Shown in pieces: positions 34,583 to 44,197 of a stretch of 64,000 bases of DNA. The DNA comes from Loktanella sp. M215 (lineage in GTDB: Bacteria > Pseudomonadota > Alphaproteobacteria > Rhodobacterales > Rhodobacteraceae), in assembly GCF_021735925.1 (NCBI RefSeq), contig NZ_WMEA01000008.1, positions 1-64,000 on the forward strand, in the 5' to 3' direction. The notes beneath the pieces are model-generated. The model was not told the DNA's origin. It searched no databases and saw only the letters and a list, made by a program, of their open reading frames with translations. Position 1 is the stretch's first letter. Each line of letters opens with the position of its first letter. The translations under genes and the position numbers were made by a program.

Positions 34583-37075
34583 ATGGACATCATCCTCGTC
34601 ACCACGATCATCGCCTCGCTGTTTCTGGTCATCGGTCTGGCAGAGCCGCTCGCGGCGCGCCTGCGGCTGCCTTACAGCGTGATCCTTGCCGTGCTGGGCG
34701 TCACCATTGCGGCGGGGGCCACGTTTTTCCTGCGCACGACGCTGACCGATGCGCTGAACCCGGTGGCCGAGGCGATTCTGGGTCTGCCGATCCGGTCGAA
34801 CGTGTTCCTGTATGTCTTTCTGCCGACGCTGCTGTTTCAGGCGACGCTGGGGATGAACCTGCGGCGGATGCTGGACGACTGGGTGCCGATCCTGACGCTG
34901 GCGGTGGTCGCTGTCGTCGTGGCGACGGTCAGCGTGGGCTATGCCCTGTCATGGGCCAGCCCGTTGCCGCTGGCCGTCTGCCTGCTGATCGGCGCGATTG
35001 TGTCCACGACGGACCCGTCGGCGGTCGTGTCGATCTTTCGCTCGATCTCGGCCCCGCGCAGGCTGGCGCGGATCATCGAGGGCGAAAGCCTGCTGAACGA
35101 CGCCGCGGCCATCGCGCTGTTTGGCCTTTTCATGGGATTTGTGATGCTGGGCACGCCGGACCCTTCGTTTTCGGACGCGATCGGCCGGTTCCCGATGCTG
35201 ATCTTGGGCGGCGCGCTGGCGGGATGGATCGTGGCACGGCTGGCGGTCTGGATCATGGCGATGTTCGCCCGGCACGAGCGGGCGCAGATCACCGTGTCGG
35301 TGGCGTTGCCCTATCTGTCCTATATCATCGCGGAACAAAGCGTCGGGGCGTCGGGCGTGATCGCGGTCGTGACCGCCGGGCTGACGCTGAACCTGACCGG
35401 GCCGGGACGGTTGCCGCCGCAGGCCTGGACGTCCCTGCAAGAAGTCTGGGACCTGCTGGCGCATTGGGCCGGGGCGCTGATCTTTATCCTCGCCGCCCTG
35501 CTGATCCCGCGTCTGCTGGAGGCGGTGCGTCTGAACGACATCCTGCTGATCGGCGTCGTGATCCTTGCCGCCGTCGCCGCACGGGCGGTGATCCTGTTCG
35601 GGCTGCTGCCCTTGCTGACGCTGTTGCGCCTGTCGCCGGTGGTGGAACGCCCGTACCGGGCCGCGATCCTGTGGGGCGGACTGCGCGGGGCGGTGACGCT
35701 TGCGCTGGCGCTGGCGGTGACCGAAAGCGTGCGGGTGCCGGTCGAGGTGAAGCGCATCGTCGGCATCCTTGCCACCGGGTTCACGGTGTTCACCCTGATC
35801 GTGCAGGGGTCCACCCTGCGGATGGTGATCGGCTGGCTGGGCCTCGACAAGCTGTCGCCCATCGACGACGCCCTGTCGCGGCAGGTCGTCGCCGTCGCCT
35901 TGCAGACGGTGCGTGAAGACGTCGCCCGCACGACCGAGAATTACGACCTGTCGCGCGAGATCGTCCGATCCGAGGCGAAGCGCTTTGGCGAGCGTCTGGA
36001 TGCGGCCGTCGATTCGGCCGAGGCGAATGCCGATATCCTGGACCGCGACCGGATCACGCTGGGGCTGATCGCGCTGGCGGGTCACGAGCGCGACACCATT
36101 CTGGCGCGGGTGCGGGAACGCACGATCTCGGCCCGGATGGCGGAACGGGTGCTGCTGGACGCGGACCAGTTGATCGAAGGCGCGCGGTCCGGCGGGCGTA
36201 GCGGGTATCAGCGGGCGGCGCGGCGCAACGTGGCTTACGGGCGTGCGTTTCAGGCCGGGGTGGCGTTGCAGCGGCGGCTGGGGATCACGGGGCCGCTGGC
36301 GCGGATGACGGCGGACCGGTTCGAACTGCTGCTGTCGCAGCGGCTGATCCTGCGCGATCTGGGCGCCTTCATCGACGGGCGCATCCGGCGCATCCACGGG
36401 CGGCGGGTCGGGGATCTGCTGCACGAACTTCTGTCGCGGCGGATCGAGGCGGCGGAGACGGCGCTGGAGGGGCTGCGCCTGCAATATCCGGGCTATGCCG
36501 AGGAGCTGGAGCGCCGGTTCATCCGCCGCACGGCGCTGCGGTTGGAAGAACGTGAATACAATGCGATGCGCGAGGACGGGTTGATCGGGTCCGAGGTCTA
36601 TACCGCGCTGGTGCAGGACGTGGGCGCGCGCCGGGCCACGGCGGAGGATCGCCCGAAGCTGGACATCGCGTTGCAGCGCACGGATCTTGTGCGGCAATTC
36701 CCGGTCTTTACGGACCTCGACGACGCGGCTCTGGCGCGGCTGGGGCGCGCGTTGCAGACCGAATATGTGAATGCGGGGCAGGTGATCGTGCCGCGCGACA
36801 GCATCGCGACCCGCGTCTTCTTCATCGCCTCTGGTGCGGTCGAGATCGAGGCGGCGGGCCAGCCCCTGCGGCTGGGGCGCGGCGAGATGTTTGGCCAGTT
36901 GGCGCTGCTGACCCGCAGGCCGCGCCGGGCCGAGGTGCGCGCCATCGCGCCGTCGACCCTTCTGGTGCTGGACGAGATCCGCTTTCGCCGCCTGCTGGCG
37001 GCGAGCAGCGCCCTGCAAGCGGCGGTGCGCGCCAGTGCCGAGAAACGGGGCCTTGATCCCGATGCCGTGCTTTAG
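34583..37075 (+). CDS. CPA1 cation/proton antiporter with C-terminal cyclic-nucleotide-binding-like domain
   Basis: An 830-residue protein. About twelve membrane helices (residues about 5-410) carry the CPA1/NhaP signature STTDPSAVVSIF and GESLLNDAAAIALF, whose Asp residues take part in cation exchange. A long helical cytoplasmic region follows (about 430-690), then a cNMP-binding-like domain (about 700-825: FPVFTDLDDAALARLGRAL, FFIASGAVEIEA, LGRGEMFGQLALLTRRPRRAEVRA). The GEMFGQLALLTRRPRRA segment matches the phosphate-binding cassette pattern. Exchange of sodium or potassium for protons could therefore be controlled by cAMP or cGMP, as in sperm-type exchangers. The ATG at 34583 starts the first helix; longer frames add non-conserved sequence. 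Confidence 0.88.
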   Translation: MDIILVTTIIASLFLVIGLAEPLAARLRLPYSVILAVLGVTIAAGATFFLRTTLTDALNPVAEAILGLPIRSNVFLYVFLPTLLFQATLGMNLRRMLDDWVPILTLAVVAVVVATVSVGYALSWASPLPLAVCLLIGAIVSTTDPSAVVSIFRSISAPRRLARIIEGESLLNDAAAIALFGLFMGFVMLGTPDPSFSDAIGRFPMLILGGALAGWIVARLAVWIMAMFARHERAQITVSVALPYLSYIIAEQSVGASGVIAVVTAGLTLNLTGPGRLPPQAWTSLQEVWDLLAHWAGALIFILAALLIPRLLEAVRLNDILLIGVVILAAVAARAVILFGLLPLLTLLRLSPVVERPYRAAILWGGLRGAVTLALALAVTESVRVPVEVKRIVGILATGFTVFTLIVQGSTLRMVIGWLGLDKLSPIDDALSRQVVAVALQTVREDVARTTENYDLSREIVRSEAKRFGERLDAAVDSAEANADILDRDRITLGLIALAGHERDTILARVRERTISARMAERVLLDADQLIEGARSGGRSGYQRAARRNVAYGRAFQAGVALQRRLGITGPLARMTADRFELLLSQRLILRDLGAFIDGRIRRIHGRRVGDLLHELLSRRIEAAETALEGLRLQYPGYAEELERRFIRRTALRLEEREYNAMREDGLIGSEVYTALVQDVGARRATAEDRPKLDIALQRTDLVRQFPVFTDLDDAALARLGRALQTEYVNAGQVIVPRDSIATRVFFIASGAVEIEAAGQPLRLGRGEMFGQLALLTRRPRRAEVRAIAPSTLLVLDEIRFRRLLAASSALQAAVRASAEKRGLDPDAVL

Positions 37076-37185
37076 ACCGGACCGACCTTGATGCGCCTGC
37101 GACCCAAGCTAATCTGTGACAGGCTTCGGGGCTGACAGCGCGGCAGGCTGCGTCCATGGGCGCAGAATTCGCGCGAGGTTCGCAG

Positions 37186-38283
37186 ATGTCCGACACGTCA
37201 AACCGTTCGTCCGAGGGCGCAGATGCCCCGTCCAAAGCGAAAAAGGGATCGTCCCGGCGCAAGACCATCACGCTGATCATCGTGGCCGTCGTCGTGATCG
37301 TGGCCGTCGTGGGCGGCGTCCTTTATTACCTGCACGCGCGGCAGTTCGCGACGACCGACGATGCCTTTATCGGCGGTGACGTCGTGCGCGTGTCGGCGCA
37401 GGACTCGGGGACGCTGATCGCCGTGCCGGTCACGTCGAACCAGCGGGTCAAGGCGGGCGACGTGCTGGCGCAGATCGACGATTCCGCGACGCAGGCGGAA
37501 CTGGCCCTGCGGCAGGCGCAACTGGCGCAGGCGAAAACCGGGATGGGCGAGGCGCAGGCCGGTATCACCGAGGCGCAGGCAGCACTGGCGGGAGCGAAGA
37601 GCAATGCCGCGGGCGCCGCGGTCACGGCCCGCAACGCGCGCACCAAGGCCGATCGTTACGCCGCATTGGTCGATCAATCCGGGCAGACGGCGATTTCCGC
37701 GCAGACCTACGACGATACGCTGGCCGCCGCCGACCAAGCCGAAGCCGCCGCGGATGTGGCTGCGACACAGGTCAAGACCGCCGAAAGCCGTGTCACGGCG
37801 GCAGAGGCGTCGGCCGCGTCCGCCCGCGCCAATATCGCGGCGGCCGAGGCGAATGTCGCGGCAACGCAGGTGAATGTGGACCACATGACGATCACGGCGC
37901 CCATCGACGGGCAGGTCGTGCAGAACAACGTGAATCTGGGGTCCTACGTCGCGGCGGGCACGCAGCTGATGGCGATCGTGCCGAACGACCTTTATGTGAC
38001 CGCGAACTTCAAGGAAACGCAGATCGCCCAGATCCGTCCGGGGCAGACAGTCGACATCACCATCGACGCCTTTCCCGACGTGGATTTCACCGGAACCGTC
38101 GTGTCGATCCAGAACGGGGCAGGGCAGGCGTTCCAATTGCTGCCGCCGCAGAACGCCACCGGCAATTTCGTCAAGGTCGTGCAGCGGGTGCCGGTGCGGA
38201 TTTCCATCGACAGTCCCACGCTTGGGTCCTATCCCGTCGGGCCGGGCATGTCGGTACTGCCCAGCATCCATCTGGACCACTGA
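37186..38283 (+). CDS. emrA: EmrA/HlyD-type membrane fusion protein
   Basis: A 365-residue periplasmic adaptor with one N-terminal anchor (about residues 28-50), a barrel-sandwich half (DVVRVSAQDSGTLIAVPV), a long alanine-rich alpha-hairpin (about 100-230) and the second half (VDHMTITAPIDGQVVQ). This is the EmrA layout; it should link an inner-membrane pump to an outer-membrane channel. ATG 37186 has GAGG seven bases upstream. The pump gene starts three bases after its stop. No TolC homologue is encoded here. Confidence 0.9.
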   Translation: MSDTSNRSSEGADAPSKAKKGSSRRKTITLIIVAVVVIVAVVGGVLYYLHARQFATTDDAFIGGDVVRVSAQDSGTLIAVPVTSNQRVKAGDVLAQIDDSATQAELALRQAQLAQAKTGMGEAQAGITEAQAALAGAKSNAAGAAVTARNARTKADRYAALVDQSGQTAISAQTYDDTLAAADQAEAAADVAATQVKTAESRVTAAEASAASARANIAAAEANVAATQVNVDHMTITAPIDGQVVQNNVNLGSYVAAGTQLMAIVPNDLYVTANFKETQIAQIRPGQTVDITIDAFPDVDFTGTVVSIQNGAGQAFQLLPPQNATGNFVKVVQRVPVRISIDSPTLGSYPVGPGMSVLPSIHLDH

Positions 38284-38285
38284 CC

Positions 38286-39872
38286 GTGGCGGGGGCTGCG
38301 ACAGCCGGGGCAGGCGGGCAAGCCAGCGCCGGTGCGCCGGACCTGCCTCGCTCTGCCGCCGGGGTCGGTGGGCCGTGGCTGATGACCGTCGTCATCTCTG
38401 CCGCGACGTTCATGGAAATCCTCGACACATCCATCGCGAACGTGGCGCTGGCCAACATCTCTGGCGGGCTGGGGGTGTCGACCAGTCAGGGGACGTGGAT
38501 CGTCACCAGCTATCTGGTCGCCAATGCGATCATCATTCCGGTCAGCGGGTTTCTGTCCAAGGCCATCGGGCGCAAGCGCTATTTCATGATCTCGATCGCG
38601 CTGTTCACGGCGGCGTCGCTGTTGTGTGCCGTGTCCACGTCGCTGGGGATGCTGATCCTGGCGCGCGTCCTGCAGGGCATTGGCGGCGGCGGGCTGGCCC
38701 CGGTGGAACAATCCATGCTGGCCGACAGCTTTCCGCCCGAAAAGCGGGGGCAGGCGTTTGCGGTCTTCGGCATCGTCGTGGTCGTGGCGCCGATCATCGG
38801 GCCGACCATCGGCGGCTGGATCACCAATGTCATCTCTTGGCACTGGATCTTTCTGATCAACGTGCCGGTGGGCATCTTTACCCTGTTCACCGTCGGTGCC
38901 GTGGTCAACGAACCCGCGGCGCTGGTCGATGAGACCGAAAAGTTGCGGGCGGGCGGGCTGAAGGTCGATTACATCGGATTCATCCTCGTGGCGGTCGGTC
39001 TGGCGGGATTGCTGGTCATGCTGGACCGGGGCGAGGCGGAGGGCTGGTTCGCCAGCAACCTGATCCTGACCATGGCCACGATGGCCGTCGTGGGTCTTGG
39101 CGGCATGGTCGCGTGGGAGCTGAACCACCCCGACCCCATCGTGCCGATCGGGTTGCTGGCGAACCGCAACTTTGCGATCTGCACGGTGTTGATCATGATC
39201 ACCGGGCTGCTGGTCTTTGGCACGATCCAGATCATTCCGCAGATGCTGCAACAGGTGTTCGGCTATACCGCCTATGACGCGGGGCTGGCGCTGACCTACG
39301 GCGGGTTCATCTCGCTTTTGCTGATGCCGTTCGCGGGCGCGCTGTCGGGCAAGGTCGATCTGCGGCTGCTGCTGCTGCCCGCCTTCGCCACGCAGGCGGT
39401 GTCGTTCTGGTGGTTCAGCGGGTTCAGTCTGCAAAGCACATTCGGCGATGCGGCCTGGGGACGGTTCTTCATCTCGCTCGGGCTGCCGTTCATCTTTATC
39501 CCGATCACCTCTGCCGCCTATGTCGGGCTGAAGCCGGGGGAGTCGGACAAGGCGTCTGCCTTGCTTAACTTCTTTCGCAATCTGGGCGGGGCGTTCGGAA
39601 TATCCCTGTGCCAGACACTGCTGGCGCGGCGGGAACAGGTGCAGCAGGCGCGGATGACCGAGGGGCTGAACGACTTGAACCCGGTGTTCCGCAATGGCCT
39701 CGATACGCTAACGACCCAGTTGGGCGGGCGGGACGCGGCGCTTGCCACGCTGTATCAGGATGTCCAGCGGCAGGCGGCGATGATGGCCTATATCGAGCTG
39801 TTCCATGTCCTCATGCTTCTGGTGCTGTGCATCCTGCCGCTGATCCTGCTGCTGCGCGCGCGCAAGACCTGA
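38286..39872 (+). CDS. emrB: EmrB-type multidrug MFS transporter (DHA2 family)
   Basis: A 528-residue, 14-helix drug/proton antiporter. Family motifs include LDTSIANVAL in helix 1, the loop 2-3 motif GRKRYFM, and the motif C-like GPTIGGWITNVISWHW. It starts at GTG 38286, just after emrA, and should exchange hydrophobic toxic compounds for protons. The pair is followed by a separate RND pump, making this an efflux-rich stretch. Confidence 0.92.
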   Translation: MAGAATAGAGGQASAGAPDLPRSAAGVGGPWLMTVVISAATFMEILDTSIANVALANISGGLGVSTSQGTWIVTSYLVANAIIIPVSGFLSKAIGRKRYFMISIALFTAASLLCAVSTSLGMLILARVLQGIGGGGLAPVEQSMLADSFPPEKRGQAFAVFGIVVVVAPIIGPTIGGWITNVISWHWIFLINVPVGIFTLFTVGAVVNEPAALVDETEKLRAGGLKVDYIGFILVAVGLAGLLVMLDRGEAEGWFASNLILTMATMAVVGLGGMVAWELNHPDPIVPIGLLANRNFAICTVLIMITGLLVFGTIQIIPQMLQQVFGYTAYDAGLALTYGGFISLLLMPFAGALSGKVDLRLLLLPAFATQAVSFWWFSGFSLQSTFGDAAWGRFFISLGLPFIFIPITSAAYVGLKPGESDKASALLNFFRNLGGAFGISLCQTLLARREQVQQARMTEGLNDLNPVFRNGLDTLTTQLGGRDAALATLYQDVQRQAAMMAYIELFHVLMLLVLCILPLILLLRARKT

Positions 39873-39978
39873 GTCCCGCGCGGGATGTCTGACATGTTGG
39901 GTCTGCGACCGAATGACGCCAAGGCGTTGACCTGCGGCCTGTGTCGCTATGTCGATGACCACCAGCGAAGGGATCCGC

Positions 39979-41067
39979 GTGTCCGGCATCATGAAGATCA
40001 TCGCCAGCCTGTGCATCGTCGTGCTGTGCGGCGCGGCAGGCCTGTGGGGGACGCGGGCGCTGTTGTCCGGTGCGGACGCAAGTGCGGGTGATACGGCGGG
40101 GGGATCGCAGGCGATTCGTGTCGGCGTCGTCAGTCCGCAGGTTCGCGACGTCGAAGATGCGGTAACGACCGTGGGGACGCTGATTCCGATCCGCGCGGTG
40201 GCGCTTGTGCCGAATGTGCCGGGCCGCGTCGTTGCGGTGCCGGTGGTGTCGGGGCAGGACGTGGCGGCAGGCGATCTGTTGATCCAGCTGGACAACCGCG
40301 CCGCCCGCGCTGCACTGGCCGAGGCGGAAGCCACCCGGAGCGAGACCCGGCAGCAGTTCGAGCGGGTTGCGGAACTGGCCGACCGGAACACCGCCGCCGA
40401 GGCGCAGCTGGAAGAGGCCCGCGCCGCCTTTCGCCGGGCGGAGGCTGCCGTGGGGCAGGCCCTGTCGGATCTGGCGGACCGCGCCATCACCGCGCCCTTT
40501 GCCGGGACGCTGGGCCTGATCGACGTGGAGCCGGGCGCCGTTCTGGATGGCACGACCCCGGTGACACGCCTGTCGGACCTGTCCAGCGTCGCGGTCGCGG
40601 CCACCCTGCCGGAGCGGTATTTCGATCGGGTCGCCACGGACCAGACCGTCATCATCACGACGCCGGCCTATCCGGACGAGACGTTTCAGGGCCGGGTCAC
40701 CGTCCGCGCGCCCGAGATCGAGATGGGAACGCGCAGCTTCAGCATCCGGGCAGAGATCGCCAACCCCGGTCACCGGCTGGTGGGTGGCATGTTTGCCAAT
40801 GCGCGGCTGGTGTTCGACACCTATGACGGGCTGGCCATTCCCGATGATGCGATCATCAGCGAGGGGCTGACCACTTATGTCTATGTCGTGCAGGACGGCA
40901 GCGCCGTTCGCACCGATGTCAGCCTCGGCACGGCTTTGGGTGAGCTGACAGAGGTGCGCGACGGGCTGGAGGCCGAGGACCGCGTCGTGGTGGCGGGCTG
41001 GGACGACCTGACCGACGGCGCGCGCGTCGCGATCGACGCGGATTTCAACGGCGAGGGTCTTGAATGA
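39979..41067 (+). CDS. RND efflux periplasmic adaptor
   Basis: A 362-residue HlyD/MFP protein. It has an N-terminal anchor (about residues 5-25), a lipoyl-like half (VVAVPVVSGQDVAAGDLLIQLD), a short helical hairpin, ITAPFAGTLGLIDVEPG, beta-barrel and membrane-proximal domains. I prefer GTG 39979, which has AAGGGA five bases upstream; ATG 39949 in the same frame lacks a ribosome site. The stop overlaps the RND gene start by four bases. It joins the inner-membrane pump to an outer-membrane channel encoded elsewhere. Confidence 0.9.
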   Translation: MSGIMKIIASLCIVVLCGAAGLWGTRALLSGADASAGDTAGGSQAIRVGVVSPQVRDVEDAVTTVGTLIPIRAVALVPNVPGRVVAVPVVSGQDVAAGDLLIQLDNRAARAALAEAEATRSETRQQFERVAELADRNTAAEAQLEEARAAFRRAEAAVGQALSDLADRAITAPFAGTLGLIDVEPGAVLDGTTPVTRLSDLSSVAVAATLPERYFDRVATDQTVIITTPAYPDETFQGRVTVRAPEIEMGTRSFSIRAEIANPGHRLVGGMFANARLVFDTYDGLAIPDDAIISEGLTTYVYVVQDGSAVRTDVSLGTALGELTEVRDGLEAEDRVVVAGWDDLTDGARVAIDADFNGEGLE

Positions 41068-44000
41068 CGCTGCCTGACCTGTGCGTGCGGCGCCCGGTCC
41101 TTGCGACCGTGATGTCGATCCTGATCGTGATCGTGGGCATCGCGGGGCTGATCAACATGCCCGTGCGCGAATTGCCCGATACGTCGACAGCGCAGGTCAC
41201 GGTCAGTGTCGCCTATACCGGGGCGGGTCCGGCGGTCGTGGACAGCGAGTTGGCCAGCGTGATCGAAGGTGCGATTTCCACCGTTGCGGGGATCGACCGC
41301 ATTTCGACGGAATCGGAACTGGGCGGCCTGCGGACGGTCATCACCTTTCGTCAGGGCCGCGATGTGGATCAGGCGGCGTCGGACGTCCGTGCTGCCGTGC
41401 AGGCCGTGTCCGGCGACCTGCCGGAGGAGGCCGAAGAACCCGAAGTCTCCAAGAACGACAGTCAGGGCGATCCGATCGTCTGGATGACGATGGCGTCCGA
41501 CACCTTGTCCGCGCCCGAGCTGACCGATTACGCCGACCGGTTCGTCACCGACCGGCTGGAAACGCTCGCGGGCGTGGCCGCCGTGCAGATCTATGGTGAC
41601 CGGCCCTATGCCATGCGGGTCTGGCTCGACCCCGACCGCATGGCGGCGCGCGGAATCACCGCGACCGAAATCGCGGAGGCATTGCGGGCCAACAACCTTG
41701 AACTGCCGGCGGGCCAGATCGAAAGTGCGTCGCGCACCTATCTGCTGCGGACCCAGACGCGGCTGTCCAGCGTGGCGGACTTCGAAGGGCTGATCGTGGC
41801 CAACGGCGATACCGGGCGGATCACGCTGGCTGACGTGGCACGGGTCGAGATCGGGACGGAAAGCGATGACAGCCAGTTCCGGTCGAACGGCGAAACCGCC
41901 ATCGGGCTGGGTGTGCTGCGGCAGTCGGCGGCCAACACGCTGACGATCTCTTCGGCGGTCGAGGCCGAGGTTGCCGCGATCCGCGAAGACCTGCCGGGCG
42001 GCACGCGCTTGCAGGTGACATCGGACGACGCGGATTTCATCCGCAATTCCATCACGCAGGTCCTGATGACGCTGGCGATTTCCGTGGGCATCGTGGTCGC
42101 GGTGATCTTTGCCTTCCTGACGTCGCTGCGTGCCACGATCATCCCTGCCGTCACGATCCCCATCGCGCTGCTGGGGGCCTGTGCGGGCATTGCCGTCATG
42201 GGGTTTTCAGTCAACATCCTGACGCTTTTTGCGCTGATCCTTGCGATCGGGCTGGTCGTGGATGACGCCATCGTCGTCCTTGAAAACATTGAACGCCGGA
42301 TCGAGGCGGGCGACGACCCGAAAGAAGCCGCCCGCACCGGGGCGAACGAGGTCTTCTTTGCGGTGGTGGCGACCTCTGCCGTGCTGATCGCGGTCTTTGT
42401 CCCGCTGTCGTTTCTGCAAGGCGAGATCGGCCAGTTGTTCCGGGAATTCGGGATCACGCTGGCGATAGCCGTGGCGCTGTCGACCTTCGTGGCGCTGACA
42501 CTCTGCCCGGTCATGGCGAGCCTCGTGCTGAAGAAGGGCATGAACGACAGGCGGTTCGCCCGCATCGTCAAGACGGCGACGGACCGGCTGTCCAGCGGTT
42601 ATCGCAGTCTGCTGACCCGTGCGATCCGCGCGCCGCTGGTCATCCTCGCCCTTGCGGCGGGGCTGACCGGCATGTCGTGGACGCTGTATCAGACCTTGCC
42701 GTCGCAGCTGACCCCTGACGAGGATCGCGGGACCTTTTTCGTGTCGGTGCAGGCACCCGCCGGGTCGGCGCTTGGCCTGACGGACGCGGCGGTGGCGCAG
42801 GTCGAGGACCTGATCGCACCCTACCGCGAGGCGGGTCTGGTCATCGACCTGATCGCCATCGTCGGCCAGTACGGCGAGACCGGGCGCGCCTTTCTGGTGG
42901 CAACCATGTCCCCCTGGGATGCGCGCGACAAAGGCCCGCGCGAGATCCTGTCGGAACTGCGCCCCGCCTTTGACCGGATCACGCTGGCCAGCGTGCGCAG
43001 CTTTGCGCCGTCCGGTCTGGGCGGCGGCGGCGGGTCCGGGCTGGATCTTATCGTGACCGCGCCGAGCTTTGACGCCGCCGCAGATTATTCGGAACAACTG
43101 GCCCAGCGGTTGCGCGACAATGGCGACATCGTCAGCGTGCGCCGCGATTACGAGGTCAACACGCCCGGATTTGACATCAACGTCAACCGCGATCTGGCGC
43201 GCGAGATCGGGATCGACGCGCAGGCGATTTCCGACGCGGTGCGCACCTTCTTTGCCTCGGCCGAGGTGACGGCGTTCATCTCTCAGGACCGGCAGTATCC
43301 GGTCATCCTGCAGGCGCCGGACGACCGCCGCAACGCCGCCAGCGATCTGCGCGGCATCAATGTGCGGGCCGATAATGGCACGCTGGTGCCGCTGGACGGG
43401 CTGGTGACGCTGGAACGTCGCGCGTCGGTCGCGGCCTTCAATCGGCTGGACCGGCAGCCGTCGGTCGAGATTACCGCGTCCCTTGCCGACGGCGTCGATC
43501 TGGGGTCCGCCATCGCGACGATCGAGCGGATCGCGCAGGACCTGCCGCCGCAGATGCAGATCGCCTATTCCGGGCAGGCCGAAAGCTTTCAAGAGACGTC
43601 GGGCGGTATCGCGGTGACCTTCGGTCTGGCGCTGATGGTCGTGTTCCTCGTGCTGGCGGCGCAGTTCGAAAGCTTTATCCAGCCGGTCATCATCCTGTTG
43701 TCGGTGCCGCTGGCCGTGGCGGGGGCGCTGCTGACCCTGCTGGCGGTGGGCGAGGCGGTGAACATCTATACGCAGGTCGGCATGGTCATGCTGATCGGAT
43801 TGATGGCCAAGAACGGCATCCTGATCGTCGAGTTCGCGAACCAGTTGCGGGACCAAGGCTATGCGGTGCGCGAGGCCGCCATCGAGGCTGCGACAGTTCG
43901 CCTGCGCCCGATCCTGATGACCGTGCTGTCGACGGTTCTGGGTGCGGTGCCGCTGGTGTTGTCCAGCGGGGCAGGGGCCGCAAGCCGCGTGTCCATCGGG

Positions 44001-44123
44001 ATCGTCATCATCGGCGGTTTCCTGGCCGCATCGGTGCTGACCTTGTTTCTGACGCCGGTGCTGTATGATCTTTTGCAATGGGACCGGAAGGCGGACGCGA
44101 AGACATCGCAGCGCACCGCCTGA
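41064..44123 (+). CDS. RND-family multidrug efflux transporter
   Basis: A 1,019-residue inner-membrane pump with twelve helices and two large periplasmic loops, like AcrB/MexF. The proton-relay acidic pair is in LVVDDAIVVLENIERR (about residue 400), and RPILMTVLSTVLGAVPLVL near the end is a conserved RND segment. It should export drugs or detergents using the proton gradient. It overlaps its adaptor gene (ATGA) and lies 75 bases before the first Gfo/Idh gene. Confidence 0.94.
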   Translation: MTLPDLCVRRPVLATVMSILIVIVGIAGLINMPVRELPDTSTAQVTVSVAYTGAGPAVVDSELASVIEGAISTVAGIDRISTESELGGLRTVITFRQGRDVDQAASDVRAAVQAVSGDLPEEAEEPEVSKNDSQGDPIVWMTMASDTLSAPELTDYADRFVTDRLETLAGVAAVQIYGDRPYAMRVWLDPDRMAARGITATEIAEALRANNLELPAGQIESASRTYLLRTQTRLSSVADFEGLIVANGDTGRITLADVARVEIGTESDDSQFRSNGETAIGLGVLRQSAANTLTISSAVEAEVAAIREDLPGGTRLQVTSDDADFIRNSITQVLMTLAISVGIVVAVIFAFLTSLRATIIPAVTIPIALLGACAGIAVMGFSVNILTLFALILAIGLVVDDAIVVLENIERRIEAGDDPKEAARTGANEVFFAVVATSAVLIAVFVPLSFLQGEIGQLFREFGITLAIAVALSTFVALTLCPVMASLVLKKGMNDRRFARIVKTATDRLSSGYRSLLTRAIRAPLVILALAAGLTGMSWTLYQTLPSQLTPDEDRGTFFVSVQAPAGSALGLTDAAVAQVEDLIAPYREAGLVIDLIAIVGQYGETGRAFLVATMSPWDARDKGPREILSELRPAFDRITLASVRSFAPSGLGGGGGSGLDLIVTAPSFDAAADYSEQLAQRLRDNGDIVSVRRDYEVNTPGFDINVNRDLAREIGIDAQAISDAVRTFFASAEVTAFISQDRQYPVILQAPDDRRNAASDLRGINVRADNGTLVPLDGLVTLERRASVAAFNRLDRQPSVEITASLADGVDLGSAIATIERIAQDLPPQMQIAYSGQAESFQETSGGIAVTFGLALMVVFLVLAAQFESFIQPVIILLSVPLAVAGALLTLLAVGEAVNIYTQVGMVMLIGLMAKNGILIVEFANQLRDQGYAVREAAIEAATVRLRPILMTVLSTVLGAVPLVLSSGAGAASRVSIGIVIIGGFLAASVLTLFLTPVLYDLLQWDRKADAKTSQRTA

Positions 44124-44197
44124 GGGCCGCGGCCGCGCTTGACGACCGGTATACCGAAGTGCACCATGCGGGGGCTTTGGGTGAGGATCCGCGCGTC

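Noticed and set aside
34949..37018. Long minus-strand open frame opposite the antiporter
   Set aside because: Shadow frame, dominated by Arg, Gln, His and Asp; the sense protein is clearly a CPA1 antiporter.
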